From: an uncultured Oscillospiraceae bacterium
Lineage (GTDB): Bacteria; Bacillota; Clostridia; Oscillospirales; Oscillospiraceae
DNA: 13,143 nt
Assembly: GCA_934630555.1 (NCBI GenBank)
Contig: CAKTXB010000034.1
Coordinates: forward strand, 1 to 13,143
Direction: 5' to 3'
In this document: one piece after another, positions 7,695 through 13,143 of the stretch
How positions within the stretch are numbered: position 1 is the stretch's first letter
Layout of the letters: each line of letters opens with the position of its first letter
Made by a program: the position numbers and the translations under genes
Notes under the pieces: generated by a model
Database searches by the model: none
Told to the model about the DNA's origin: nothing
The model's input: the letters and a program-made list of their open reading frames with translations, nothing else

Positions 7695-8063
7695 ATGGCT
7701 TCCAATCGAATCGGCCGGATCAATGAAGAGGTCCAGCGGGAGCTGGCAGAGCTCATCCGGCAGCTCAAAGACCCGCGTGTGCAGACCATGATCTCCATCA
7801 CACGCGTGGAGACCACGCCTGACCTGCGCTATGCCAAGGTCTATGTAAGCGTCATGGAGGAGGACCGCACCAAGGACGCCATGCGCGGGCTCAAATCTGC
7901 CGGCGGCTGGCTGCGGCGCGAGCTCGGTCAGAAGCTCCAGCTGCGCTATACACCCGAGCTGGTGTTCACCGAGGACGACTCGCTCAAATATGGTGCGCAT
8001 ATGTTTGACTTGCTCAGTAAGCTCAACATTCCAAAGGACGGTGACGGCGATGACACACCGTGA
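7695..8063 (+). CDS. rbfA: 30S ribosome-binding factor RbfA
   Basis: Single KH-like domain protein of 122 aa that binds the 30S subunit during 16S rRNA 5'-end maturation. Family features are the N-terminal RIGRINEEVQRELAELI helix (5-21), DPRVQ.MISITRVETTPDLRYAKVYVSV (26-53), and the C-terminal GGWLRRELGQKLQLRYTPEL segment followed by VFTEDDSLKYG. AAAGGAGGT just upstream gives a strong ribosome binding site. Its last 14 nt overlap the next gene's start, which implies coupling. Confidence 0.96.
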   Translation: MASNRIGRINEEVQRELAELIRQLKDPRVQTMISITRVETTPDLRYAKVYVSVMEEDRTKDAMRGLKSAGGWLRRELGQKLQLRYTPELVFTEDDSLKYGAHMFDLLSKLNIPKDGDGDDTP

Positions 8064-9000
8064 AGCCGCCGCGTTTTTAAAATCACACGACCGCTATGTC
8101 ATTTTGACACATCGCCGCCCCGACGGCGATACGTGCGGCTGCGCCGCTGCGCTGTGCCTTGCCCTGCGTCAGATGGGCAAAACAGCCGCCGTCTATGAAA
8201 ATCCGCAGTTCACAAGCCGTTTCCGCCCGTGGCTGACCGGCCTCACGCAGGCCGCCATCAGCCCGGACGATACGGTGCTCAGCGTGGACATTGCGGCAGA
8301 AAACCTGCTGCCGTTCGGCGCAGAGGATATGGCGGGCCGCATTCAGCTGGCCATTGACCACCACGGCAGTCACTCGCTTGCGTGTTGCCGCTGCCTGCTG
8401 GAGGCCGAAAAGGCCGCCTGCGGCGAAATTCTCTACGCGCTGTTCCGGGAGCTGGACGTGAACATTACAAAGCAGATGGCGGAAGCGCTTTACATTGCCA
8501 TCTCCACCGACACCGGCTGCTTCAAATACTCCAACGTCACCGGCAACACGCTGCGCGTGGCAGCAGGGCTCATCGACTGCGGCGCAGACGTTGCGCCCAT
8601 CAACAAAATTTTCTTTGACACCAAGACATTCGCCCGTCTCAAGCTCGAGGCGCGCTTGACCAGCAGCATTGAACTGTACGCAGGCGGCCTTGTCGGCATC
8701 TGCACGCTCCCGCGTGCGTGGCTCAAGGAGCTTGGCATCAGTGAGGACGACATCGACTCCATCTCCGGCTTTGCCCGCTCCATTGAGGGTGTGGAGATCG
8801 GCGTCATGATCCGGGAGGTCGAGGGCGGCATGGGTAAAATTTCGCTCCGCACCAGCCCGCGCTATGACGCGGCGGCGCTGTGCCAGCAGCTTGGCGGCGG
8901 CGGTCATGCCGCAGCGGCAGGCTGCTCTGTGCCCGGCGGTATCGACGCGGCCAAGGCCGCCATTTTGGATGTACTGCGCCGCAGCGGCGTCGCACTTTGA
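8050..9000 (+). CDS. nrnA: DHH/DHHA1 phosphoesterase, NrnA-like nanoRNase or pAp phosphatase
   Basis: Cytosolic metal-dependent phosphoesterase of 316 aa. The DHH domain carries THRRPDGDTCG (20-30, with metal ligands His21, Asp25 and Asp27), SVD (Asp80), IDHHGSH (Asp103-His105) and STDTG (Asp154). The DHHA1 substrate-binding domain ends with GGGGHAAAAGC (282-292). Known family activities are degradation of 2-5 nt RNA, hydrolysis of 3'-phosphoadenosine 5'-phosphate and, in some members, cyclic dinucleotide turnover; the sequence does not separate these. There is no GGDEF or transmembrane part, so it is not a GdpP. The chosen ATG at 8050 has AAAGGACGG about 9-17 nt upstream. It sits between rbfA and truB, as is common in Clostridia. 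Confidence 0.92.
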   Translation: MTHREAAAFLKSHDRYVILTHRRPDGDTCGCAAALCLALRQMGKTAAVYENPQFTSRFRPWLTGLTQAAISPDDTVLSVDIAAENLLPFGAEDMAGRIQLAIDHHGSHSLACCRCLLEAEKAACGEILYALFRELDVNITKQMAEALYIAISTDTGCFKYSNVTGNTLRVAAGLIDCGADVAPINKIFFDTKTFARLKLEARLTSSIELYAGGLVGICTLPRAWLKELGISEDDIDSISGFARSIEGVEIGVMIREVEGGMGKISLRTSPRYDAAALCQQLGGGGHAAAAGCSVPGGIDAAKAAILDVLRRSGVAL

Positions 9001-9007
9001 GGTAACT

Positions 9008-9886
9008 ATGGCAAACGGCATTCTCGTCATGGACAAGCCCGCGGGCTGGACGAGTCAGGACGTGGCAGCCAAGCTGCGCGGCGTGTTTCACGAGCGCCGC
9101 ATCGGCCACGGCGGCACGCTTGACCCCATGGCCACGGGCGTTTTGCCCATTTTTGTAGGCCGCGCCACCCGCGCGGCGGAATTTCTTGAATCCGCAAGTA
9201 AAGAGTATATTGCCACGCTGCGCCTTGGTACTGTCACCGATACGCAGGACGTTTGCGGCAATATGCTCGAGCAGAACCCGTGCAGCGTCACACGCGCGCA
9301 GCTGGAAGCAGCCCTCGCGGCCTTCACGGGCGATATTCTGCAAACGCCGCCCATGTACTCCGCCGTCAAGATCGGCGGCCGCAAGCTCTATGAGCTGGCC
9401 CGCAAGGGCAAGGATGTGGAACGCCCCGCACGCCCCATCACCATCCATGCGCTGGAGCTGCTGGACGGCGGCGGCACAGACTGGCGCATCCGCGTCCACT
9501 GCTCCAAGGGCACGTATGTCCGCACGCTCTGCCACGACATCGGCGCGTTGCTTGGCTGCGGCGGCTGTCTGGCCGAACTCCGGCGCACCCGCGCCGGTGC
9601 ATTTACACTGAAACAGGCCATCTCCATGGACGCGCTGCTGGACTACGCCAAAACGCAGGACCCGCAGGCGCTTTTAATGCCCGTGGACGCGCTGTTTTCG
9701 CAGTATCCAGCCTGCATCGTCACGCTGGGGCAGACTGTGCGCATCCGCAACGGCGCGGACGTGACCGACCGCTCGTTTCCAGACGGCACGTGCCGTGTCT
9801 ATACCGAAACCGGCGAATTTCTCGCGCTGGGCCGCTGTGAAGGCGGCACACTGCGCACGATCAAGAGCTTTTTTGAGGTGAAATAG
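9008..9886 (+). CDS. truB: tRNA pseudouridine(55) synthase TruB
   Basis: Forms pseudouridine 55 in the T-loop of tRNAs; 292 aa. The catalytic motif GHGGTLDPMATGVLP carries the nucleophile Asp39. Other family blocks are MDKPAGWTS (8-16), QTPPMYSAVKIGGRKLYELAR (112-132) and CSKGTYVRTLCHDIG (165-179). The C-terminal part (about 225-292) corresponds to the PUA-like region. GAGG at 8999-9002, partly inside the previous stop codon, is the ribosome binding site. Seven nucleotides separate it from the phosphoesterase, and only 1 nt from ribF. Confidence 0.97.
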   Translation: MANGILVMDKPAGWTSQDVAAKLRGVFHERRIGHGGTLDPMATGVLPIFVGRATRAAEFLESASKEYIATLRLGTVTDTQDVCGNMLEQNPCSVTRAQLEAALAAFTGDILQTPPMYSAVKIGGRKLYELARKGKDVERPARPITIHALELLDGGGTDWRIRVHCSKGTYVRTLCHDIGALLGCGGCLAELRRTRAGAFTLKQAISMDALLDYAKTQDPQALLMPVDALFSQYPACIVTLGQTVRIRNGADVTDRSFPDGTCRVYTETGEFLALGRCEGGTLRTIKSFFEVK

Positions 9887-9887
9887 C

Positions 9888-10790
9888 TTGCAGATAAATC
9901 GTGTCCTTGCGCTGGGCTTTTTTGACGGCGTGCATCTGGGTCATGGCGCACTGCTGCGCCGCACCCGCCAGCTTGCTGACCAGCTTGGCTGCCGTGCGGC
10001 GGCTCTGAGCTTCGATGTACCCCCAACGCAGGTCATCACTGGCACGCCCGTGCCGCTTATCAGCTCTGTGGAAGAGCGGGAGCTGCTCCTGCGCGGCCTC
10101 TACGGCATGGACGACGTGCTCATCCGCCGCTTTGACCAGGCGCTGATGCATCTGCCGTGGCAGGACTATGTTACAAAGCTGCTCCTTGAGGAACTGCACG
10201 CTGTGCACGTTGTCTGCGGCGCAGATCACCGCTTTGGTTATCGCGGTGAGGGCACGCCTGAGCGTCTGCAGGCGCTTTGTGCCAAACATGGCGTCGGCTG
10301 CGACATCATTGAAAAGGTCGAATTGGACGGCGCTCCCATCAGCTCTACGCGCATCCGGGCACTGTTGAGCAGCGGTGACCTGGACGCTGCCGTCCGTCTG
10401 CTCGGCCACCCACAGCTGTGTACCGGCGTCGTCACACACGGCGCGCACCGCGGCAGCGCCATCGGCTTTCCAACGGCCAATCTGCCATTCCCAGCCGGCG
10501 TGCTCGTGCCGCCCTTTGGCGTGTATTGCGCCAAGGCGCGGCTGCAGGACGGTCAGGAGTTCCCCGCCGTTGTGAATATCGGCGTCCATCCCACCGCCGG
10601 CAGCCTCGCCGCCCCCATTTTGGAAGCAAACCTCTGCGGCTACCACGGCGGCCTCTACGGCCAGCCCCTTCAGGTCTGGCTTTACCACCAGCTCCGCCCG
10701 GAGCAGCAGTTTTCCAGCATGGAAGCCCTGCGCGATATGATCCAGCAAAATAAGCAGCAAACACTGGCCTATTTTAACGAAAAACCGTAA
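9888..10790 (+). CDS. ribF: Bifunctional riboflavin kinase/FAD synthetase RibF
   Basis: Makes FMN from riboflavin and FAD from FMN, using ATP, in the cytosol; 300 aa. The N-terminal nucleotidyltransferase domain shows GFFDGVHLGH (10-19), GADHRFG (111-117) and ISSTRIR (151-157). The C-terminal riboflavin kinase domain shows GSAIGFPTAN (189-198), FGVY (210-213), NIGVHPT (230-236) and the final LRPEQQFSSMEALRDMIQQN block. It starts at a TTG (9888) one base after the truB stop, with GAGGTG (9875-9880) 7 nt upstream. No ATG or GTG fits better, since GFFDGVH begins ten residues in. The stop codon is inside the terminator stem, so the last residues EKP are dictated by that palindrome. Confidence 0.95.
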   Translation: MQINRVLALGFFDGVHLGHGALLRRTRQLADQLGCRAAALSFDVPPTQVITGTPVPLISSVEERELLLRGLYGMDDVLIRRFDQALMHLPWQDYVTKLLLEELHAVHVVCGADHRFGYRGEGTPERLQALCAKHGVGCDIIEKVELDGAPISSTRIRALLSSGDLDAAVRLLGHPQLCTGVVTHGAHRGSAIGFPTANLPFPAGVLVPPFGVYCAKARLQDGQEFPAVVNIGVHPTAGSLAAPILEANLCGYHGGLYGQPLQVWLYHQLRPEQQFSSMEALRDMIQQNKQQTLAYFNEKP

Positions 10791-10816
10791 AACGCAAATG
10801 CGTTTTACGGTTTTTC
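10779..10816. terminator. Bidirectional terminator shared by ribF and the ribbon-helix-helix gene
   Basis: A perfect inverted repeat with 18-bp arms (GAAAAACCGTAAAACGCA and its complement) around two A residues at 10797-10798. Each arm ends in a T-run on its own strand, so it can terminate both the rightward ribF operon and the leftward small gene. The TAA of ribF (10788-10790) and the TAA of the opposing gene (10805-10807, minus) both lie inside the stem. Confidence 0.93.
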
Positions 10817-10963
10817 ACGTTTATTCTGTTCCGCAATGTATTTTCGCAGCACCAGATTGATAAACTGCGATACTGAGCGGTCATCGTCCTCTGCCGCCTG
10901 TCGTACCATTTCCAACAGGTCTGAGTCGATGGTAATACTGATTCTTTCCTTTAGCGGTCGCAT
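10805..10963 (-). CDS. Ribbon-helix-helix (Arc/MetJ/CopG) DNA-binding protein
   Basis: A 52-aa protein starting MRPLKERISITIDSDLLEMV. The layout is a classic ribbon-helix-helix: a beta strand (KERISITIDSD, residues 5-15), helix A (LLEMVRQAAEDDD, 16-28), the S/G-type turn RSVSQF (29-34) and helix B (INLVLRKYIAEQ, 35-46). These proteins bind operators as dimers through the beta ribbon. AGAGGTG (plus 10969-10975) lies 5 nt before the ATG. It is divergent from the 51-aa gene at 11059 with a palindrome halfway between, suggesting it represses itself and its partner. It could be the antitoxin half of a toxin-antitoxin pair, but the partner does not resemble a known toxin. Its C-terminal EKP is read from the shared terminator palindrome. 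Confidence 0.85.
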   Translation of the reverse strand: MRPLKERISITIDSDLLEMVRQAAEDDDRSVSQFINLVLRKYIAEQNKREKP

Positions 10964-10983
10964 TGGATCACCTCTTGTAGGAA

Positions 10984-10989
10984 ATTATA
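10984..10989 (-). promoter_or_regulatory. Candidate -10 box for the ribbon-helix-helix gene
   Basis: TATAAT on the minus strand, about 20 nt before the start codon. No good -35 box is present at 16-18 bp, where the sequence is TCAATA-like. The box is close to the ribosome binding site, so the leader would be very short. The upstream half of this promoter would lie over the central palindrome. Confidence 0.4.
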
Positions 10990-10997
10990 GTATATCG

Positions 10998-11022
10998 TGC
11001 CCAAACATATTGATTTTGGACA
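10998..11022. promoter_or_regulatory. Candidate operator palindrome between the divergent small genes
   Basis: TGCCCAAA (10998-11005) and TTTGGACA (11015-11022) are inverted with one mismatch in eight and a 9-nt spacer. The centre at 11010 is within one base of the midpoint between the two start codons. It overlaps the candidate rightward -35 box, a good position for a repressor such as the ribbon-helix-helix protein. Binding is inferred. Confidence 0.5.
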
Positions 11023-11038
11023 TAAGATAATATATAGT
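11010..11038 (+). promoter_or_regulatory. Candidate promoter for the 51-aa gene
   Basis: TTGATT (11010-11015), a 17-bp spacer and TATAGT (11033-11038). Transcription would start near 11045, leaving a leader that begins about at the ribosome binding site. An alternative pairing is TTGGAC (11016-11021) with TAATAC (11038-11043). Confidence 0.5.
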
Positions 11039-11058
11039 AATACTCGAGGTGATTGTTT

Positions 11059-11214
11059 ATGGAAGTCAACTACAAGGAACTCTATTACAGGCTCTTTGCC
11101 GTCCTCGCCGATTGTACGGCAGCGCTGGAAGCGCAGAATTACGGTCTCGCCAAAGATATTCTCATCCAAGCTCAGCAGGATGCAGAAGAGCAGTTTCTAA
11201 ACGCCGTTCCGTAA
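11059..11214 (+). CDS. Small helical protein of unknown function
   Basis: A 51-aa protein starting MEVNYKELYYRLFAVLADCT and continuing through ALEAQNYGLAKDILIQAQ to DAEEQFLNAVP. It is predicted to be almost wholly alpha-helical: two amphipathic helices (about 5-27 and 30-47) joined at QNYG, with an acidic Gln-rich second helix. There is no signal peptide, membrane segment, metal motif or known toxin fold. GAGGTGA (11045-11051) lies 7 nt before the ATG. Codon content and a strong ribosome binding site support a real gene. It is divergent from the ribbon-helix-helix gene and appears to share its operator. I have an impression of similar small proteins in gut Clostridia and their mobile DNA, which I cannot verify here. 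Confidence 0.7.
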   Translation: MEVNYKELYYRLFAVLADCTAALEAQNYGLAKDILIQAQQDAEEQFLNAVP

Positions 11215-11511
11215 ATATCCCTATGTCGCAAGTCAATGTGGGATTGACCTCTACAAACGGGTGAATTATTTGAAATCGCTTCAAATACAGAAAGCGTGGG
11301 AACTGACGCCCACATCAGTCTGGCAGAATGCACGCGAAAACCTTTTTCAACGTGCATTCGTCCGCACCACTCTCACGCTCTCCCCAAAAATTCTGCAAGG
11401 CACTAAAACCGGGCAACAGCGCAGCGCTTTGCCCCGCAGCAAGCACAAACAAATTCCGTGCAAATCCGCGCGCTCTCTGGTGCACCCAAACACGCTCCCC
11501 GGGGATAATCC
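11215..11511. repeat. Gene-poor segment with several inverted repeats (left half of the hairpin island)
   Basis: No convincing gene. Visible inverted repeats are GTCAAT/ATTGAC (11232-11237 and 11243-11248), TTTGAA/TTCAAA (11269-11274 and 11280-11285), GTGGG/CCCAC (11296-11300 and 11309-11313) interleaved with ACTGA/TCAGT (11302-11306 and 11315-11319), and GAATGCACG/CGTGCATTC (11326-11334 and 11351-11359), whose loop itself pairs GAAAA with TTTTC. The third reading frame is open from 11201 to 11794, but without a credible start or ribosome binding site and with a composition unlike the neighbouring genes. Confidence 0.5.
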
Positions 11512-11536
11512 AAAAAGGGGGCGCCGCAGCGCCCCC
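11512..11536 (-). terminator. Second leftward intrinsic terminator inside the hairpin island
   Basis: On the minus strand GGGGGCGC (plus 11529-11536) pairs with GCGCCCCC (plus 11517-11524) around a 4-nt loop and is followed directly by TTTTT (plus 11512-11516). It lies about 300 nt beyond the permease terminator, with no gene between them. It therefore either backs up that terminator or ends an unannotated leftward RNA. Confidence 0.75.
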
Positions 11537-11812
11537 TTGTGGCCGTTGGGGATCGTTAAGGGGGCCATTTCGTCCTCGCAAGCTCCATATCCTTCGCCCT
11601 GCCGCAAGCGGCAGGGCTCATCCATTCCGCTGCTCGTCCTCTCCAAATTGCGACCATTTCGTTGGGTCGCAATTTGGTACCCCCTTGACCGCCTTTCTTT
11701 ACACCGCCGGCGGCGCTTTCTTTCCCCGTGGGAAAGAAAGGGGGGCCGAGCCGCCCCTCTGGTAGGCACCGCCAGCAAAAACGCGCGACCCTAAGGGTTG
11801 CAAAAAACAAGA
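11537..11812. repeat. Hairpin cluster (right half of the hairpin island)
   Basis: No convincing gene on either strand. Perfect inverted repeats: GCCCTGCCGC/GCGGCAGGGC (11596-11605 and 11608-11617), CCAAATTGCGACC/GGTCGCAATTTGG (11643-11655 and 11665-11677, 9-nt loop), the palindrome CCGCCGGCGG (11704-11713), and CTTTCTTTCCC/GGGAAAGAAAG (11716-11726 and 11730-11740, 3-nt loop). CTTTCTTT also occurs as a direct repeat at 11693-11700. Near the right end ACCCTAAGGGT (11788-11798) begins a 25-nt segment resembling positions 31-55. The whole reads like a structured noncoding repeat, possibly transcribed leftward up to the terminator at 11512-11536. Confidence 0.5.
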
Positions 11813-11833
11813 GGCGCTCCCCATGGGAGCGCC
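11802..11833 (-). terminator. Intrinsic terminator of the metal transporter operon
   Basis: A perfect 9-bp inverted repeat, GGCGCTCCC (11813-11821) and GGGAGCGCC (11825-11833), with a 3-nt loop. On the minus strand it is followed by TCTTG and then TTTTTT (plus 11802-11807). It begins 7 nt after the permease stop codon. A shorter T-run on the other side (11837-11841) could give weak activity rightward as well. Confidence 0.8.
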
Positions 11834-11839
11834 CCATTT

Positions 11840-12679
11840 TTATCCTCGCACCTTGCGTAAACAAAACGTCACCGCAAAAAACAAAGCCAAATACAGTGCG
11901 ATCGTCGCACCCGCGGAGCACCCCAGCTGATAGGCGGTCAGCAGCCCCGCTGCGCTGCATCCAAGCGCGCCCAGCACTGCCAGCAGATGGTACTGCCGCA
12001 GATTCCGCGCCACGTTCCGCGCCGCCGCCGCCGGCAGCACCAACAGAGAATTGATGACCATCAGGCCCACCCAACTCATTGCCAGCGTCACCACCACGGC
12101 AATGCACACCGTAAACAGCGTTTCATAGCGCCGGCACGCAATGCCGCGCGAGCTTGCCAGCTGCGGATGTACCGCCGTCAGCACCAGCCGGTTCGAGGCC
12201 AGCACCCACAACAGGACAACGCCCAGCAGGACTGCTGCCAGCAGCCCCAGCTCCGTCGGCGTGACCGACAGGATGTCGCCAATGAGATAGCGGTTGAACT
12301 TTGTAAAGCTGCTGCCGCCCAGTGTTGAAATAAAAATACCCAGCGCCACCGCCGTGGAGGAAAACACACCGATGATCGTATCCGCCGCCTGATTTGTCCG
12401 CGTGCGCACATAGGAAAACAGCAGTGCAAACAAAACTGCCAGCGCCACGGCAAAATAGATCGGCATCGCCGCGCCGCAAAGCGCCCCGATGGCAATGCCC
12501 GTAAAGCCGGAGTGACCCAGTGCGTCCGAAAAAAAGCTCATCTTACCCGTCACGATCATCGTGGACAGCAGCCCAAACAGCGGAGCCATGATCAGCACGG
12601 CCAGCAGCGCGTTTTTCATGAACGTCATCTGCAAAAACTCTGCGCCCGTCCAGTCGCACAGCGCATACCAAACATTCAC
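11840..12679 (-). CDS. Metal ABC transporter permease, ABC-3 family (ZnuB/MntB type)
   Basis: Inner-membrane channel subunit of 279 aa for uptake of zinc, manganese or iron. It has about eight to nine hydrophobic segments from residue 22 to 272. Family blocks are MSFFSDALGHSGFTGIAIG (47-65), the segment with DTIIGVFSSTAVALGI (100-115), YLIGDILSVTPTEL (131-144) and VGLMVINSLLVLPAAAARNVAR (204-225). It starts at a GTG (12677-12679) that overlaps the ATPase stop as GTGA. Metal specificity cannot be read from the permease; no substrate-binding gene is in the window. No Zur or MntR box was seen because the operon promoter lies outside. Confidence 0.92.
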   Translation of the reverse strand: MNVWYALCDWTGAEFLQMTFMKNALLAVLIMAPLFGLLSTMIVTGKMSFFSDALGHSGFTGIAIGALCGAAMPIYFAVALAVLFALLFSYVRTRTNQAADTIIGVFSSTAVALGIFISTLGGSSFTKFNRYLIGDILSVTPTELGLLAAVLLGVVLLWVLASNRLVLTAVHPQLASSRGIACRRYETLFTVCIAVVVTLAMSWVGLMVINSLLVLPAAAARNVARNLRQYHLLAVLGALGCSAAGLLTAYQLGCSAGATIALYLALFFAVTFCLRKVRG

Positions 12680-13143
12680 TCCGCACCGCCTCCCGTCATG
12701 TGAAATGCCTCGAAGAATTCGTCCGAGTTCAAAACCTCCATGGGCCGGCCCTTGCGCAGAATGTGTCCGCGCAGCAGCACCACACGGTCGCAGTACCGCT
12801 CCAGCATGGAAAAATCGTGCGTCGTCATGAGGATAGACAGGTCAAATTTCTGCCGGATCTCGTCCAGCATATCCATCAGCAGCTCCATGCCCTCCACGTC
12901 CACGCCTGAGAGCGGCTCGTCCAAAATGAGCATATTCGGCATCGGCTCCAGCGCCAGCGCCAGCAAAACGCGCTGCAATTCGCCGCCTGAAAGCGTACCC
13001 ACACGCTTGTCCAGAAGCGCCTCCGCGTGAACGTTTGCAAGGCACGCCAGCACCTTTTCCCGCATGGCCTTTGTCGGCCGCAAAAAGGCCGGACGTTTAT
13101 AGATACAGCACGTAAACAGATCCATGACGCTGATGGGGTCGCC
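12676..13143 (-). CDS. Metal ABC transporter ATP-binding protein (ZnuC/MntA type), partial
   Basis: C-terminal 155 residues of the cytosolic ATPase that drives the neighbouring permease; the N-terminus, including Walker A and probably the Q-loop, lies beyond the right edge of the window. Visible are GDPISVMDLF, typical of the region after the Q-loop, the signature LSGGELQRVLLA, Walker B MLILDEP, the D-loop SGVD, and the H-loop TTHDFSML with the switch histidine. The tail VLLRGHILRKGRPMEVL is usual for the family. Internal ATG codons such as that at 13125 are not the true start, since the frame continues to the edge with conserved sequence. It overlaps the permease by 4 nt, so transcription and translation are coupled. 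Confidence 0.92.
   Translation of the reverse strand, partial: GDPISVMDLFTCCIYKRPAFLRPTKAMREKVLACLANVHAEALLDKRVGTLSGGELQRVLLALALEPMPNMLILDEPLSGVDVEGMELLMDMLDEIRQKFDLSILMTTHDFSMLERYCDRVVLLRGHILRKGRPMEVLNSDEFFEAFHMTGGGAE

Noticed and set aside
8083..9036. 317-aa open frame on the minus strand opposite the phosphoesterase
   Set aside because: Shadow of a gene with complete DHH and DHHA1 motifs; no independent support.
10836..11030. 64-aa plus-strand frame (starts MYFRST) opposite the small leftward gene
   Set aside because: The minus strand encodes a clean ribbon-helix-helix protein with a good ribosome binding site; the plus frame has neither.
10805..11214. Calling the divergent small genes a toxin-antitoxin system outright
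   Set aside because: The genes are divergent and not in one operon, and the 51-aa protein has no RelE, MazF, PIN or other toxin features; only the ribbon-helix-helix assignment is firm.
11215..11840. CRISPR array or tRNA/rRNA gene in the repeat-rich region
   Set aside because: The inverted repeats all differ in sequence and spacing, so there is no direct-repeat/spacer pattern, and no cloverleaf or rRNA-like core was seen.
11347..12107. Minus-strand open frames of 143 and 183 aa across the hairpin island
   Set aside because: They run through perfect inverted repeats and terminators, are Arg/Gly-rich, and the longer one overlaps the permease gene. They look like spurious translations of noncoding repeat DNA.

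Overview
The window looks like a stretch of chromosome from a GC-rich Firmicute of class Clostridia, most likely the Oscillospiraceae/Ruminococcaceae group of gut anaerobes (Faecalibacterium, Gemmiger, Subdoligranulum and relatives). The reasons are the Firmicutes order rimP-nusA-ylxR-ylxQ-infB-rbfA, strong AGGAGG-type ribosome binding sites, sigma-A promoters with a perfect TATAAT, a DHH phosphoesterase between rbfA and truB, and a NusA without the C-terminal repeats of enterobacteria. The taxon is an inference; there is no rRNA to confirm it.

Layout. (1) 1-2583, leftward: a hairpin-dense spacer and an intrinsic terminator, then a phosphoglucomutase/phosphomannomutase (pgcA-like), overlapped by 4 nt by an unrecognised polytopic membrane protein lying upstream in the same transcript. 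(2) 2584-2898: a divergent promoter region. The rightward side has a consensus promoter followed almost at once by a strong intrinsic terminator, before the first codon of rimP. This is the architecture expected for NusA autoregulation by attenuation. (3) 2899-10790, rightward: nine tightly packed genes, rimP, nusA, rnpM (ylxR), ylxQ, infB, rbfA, a NrnA-type DHH/DHHA1 phosphoesterase, truB and ribF. They cover ribosome maturation, transcription elongation/termination, translation initiation, tRNA pseudouridylation and flavin cofactor synthesis. Most are translationally coupled. One hairpin with a delayed T-run lies between infB and rbfA. (4) 10779-11214: a small AT-richer accessory module. A 52-aa ribbon-helix-helix protein (leftward) and a 51-aa helical protein (rightward) are divergent, with an imperfect palindrome at the midpoint of their 95-bp intergenic region. 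The ribbon-helix-helix gene converges on ribF, and one perfect 18-bp palindrome supplies both stop codons, both C-terminal tails and a bidirectional terminator. (5) 11215-11839: about 620 bp without a convincing gene, packed with perfect inverted repeats and containing two leftward terminators. It resembles a multicopy noncoding element. (6) 11840-13143, leftward: an ABC-3 family metal permease (ZnuB type) and its ATPase (ZnuC type). The ATPase is cut by the window edge and overlaps the permease by GTGA.

Most of the window is core housekeeping. The parts most worth a second look are the divergent ribbon-helix-helix/small-protein module and its neighbouring hairpin island, the shared-stop terminator palindrome, and the rimP leader attenuator.
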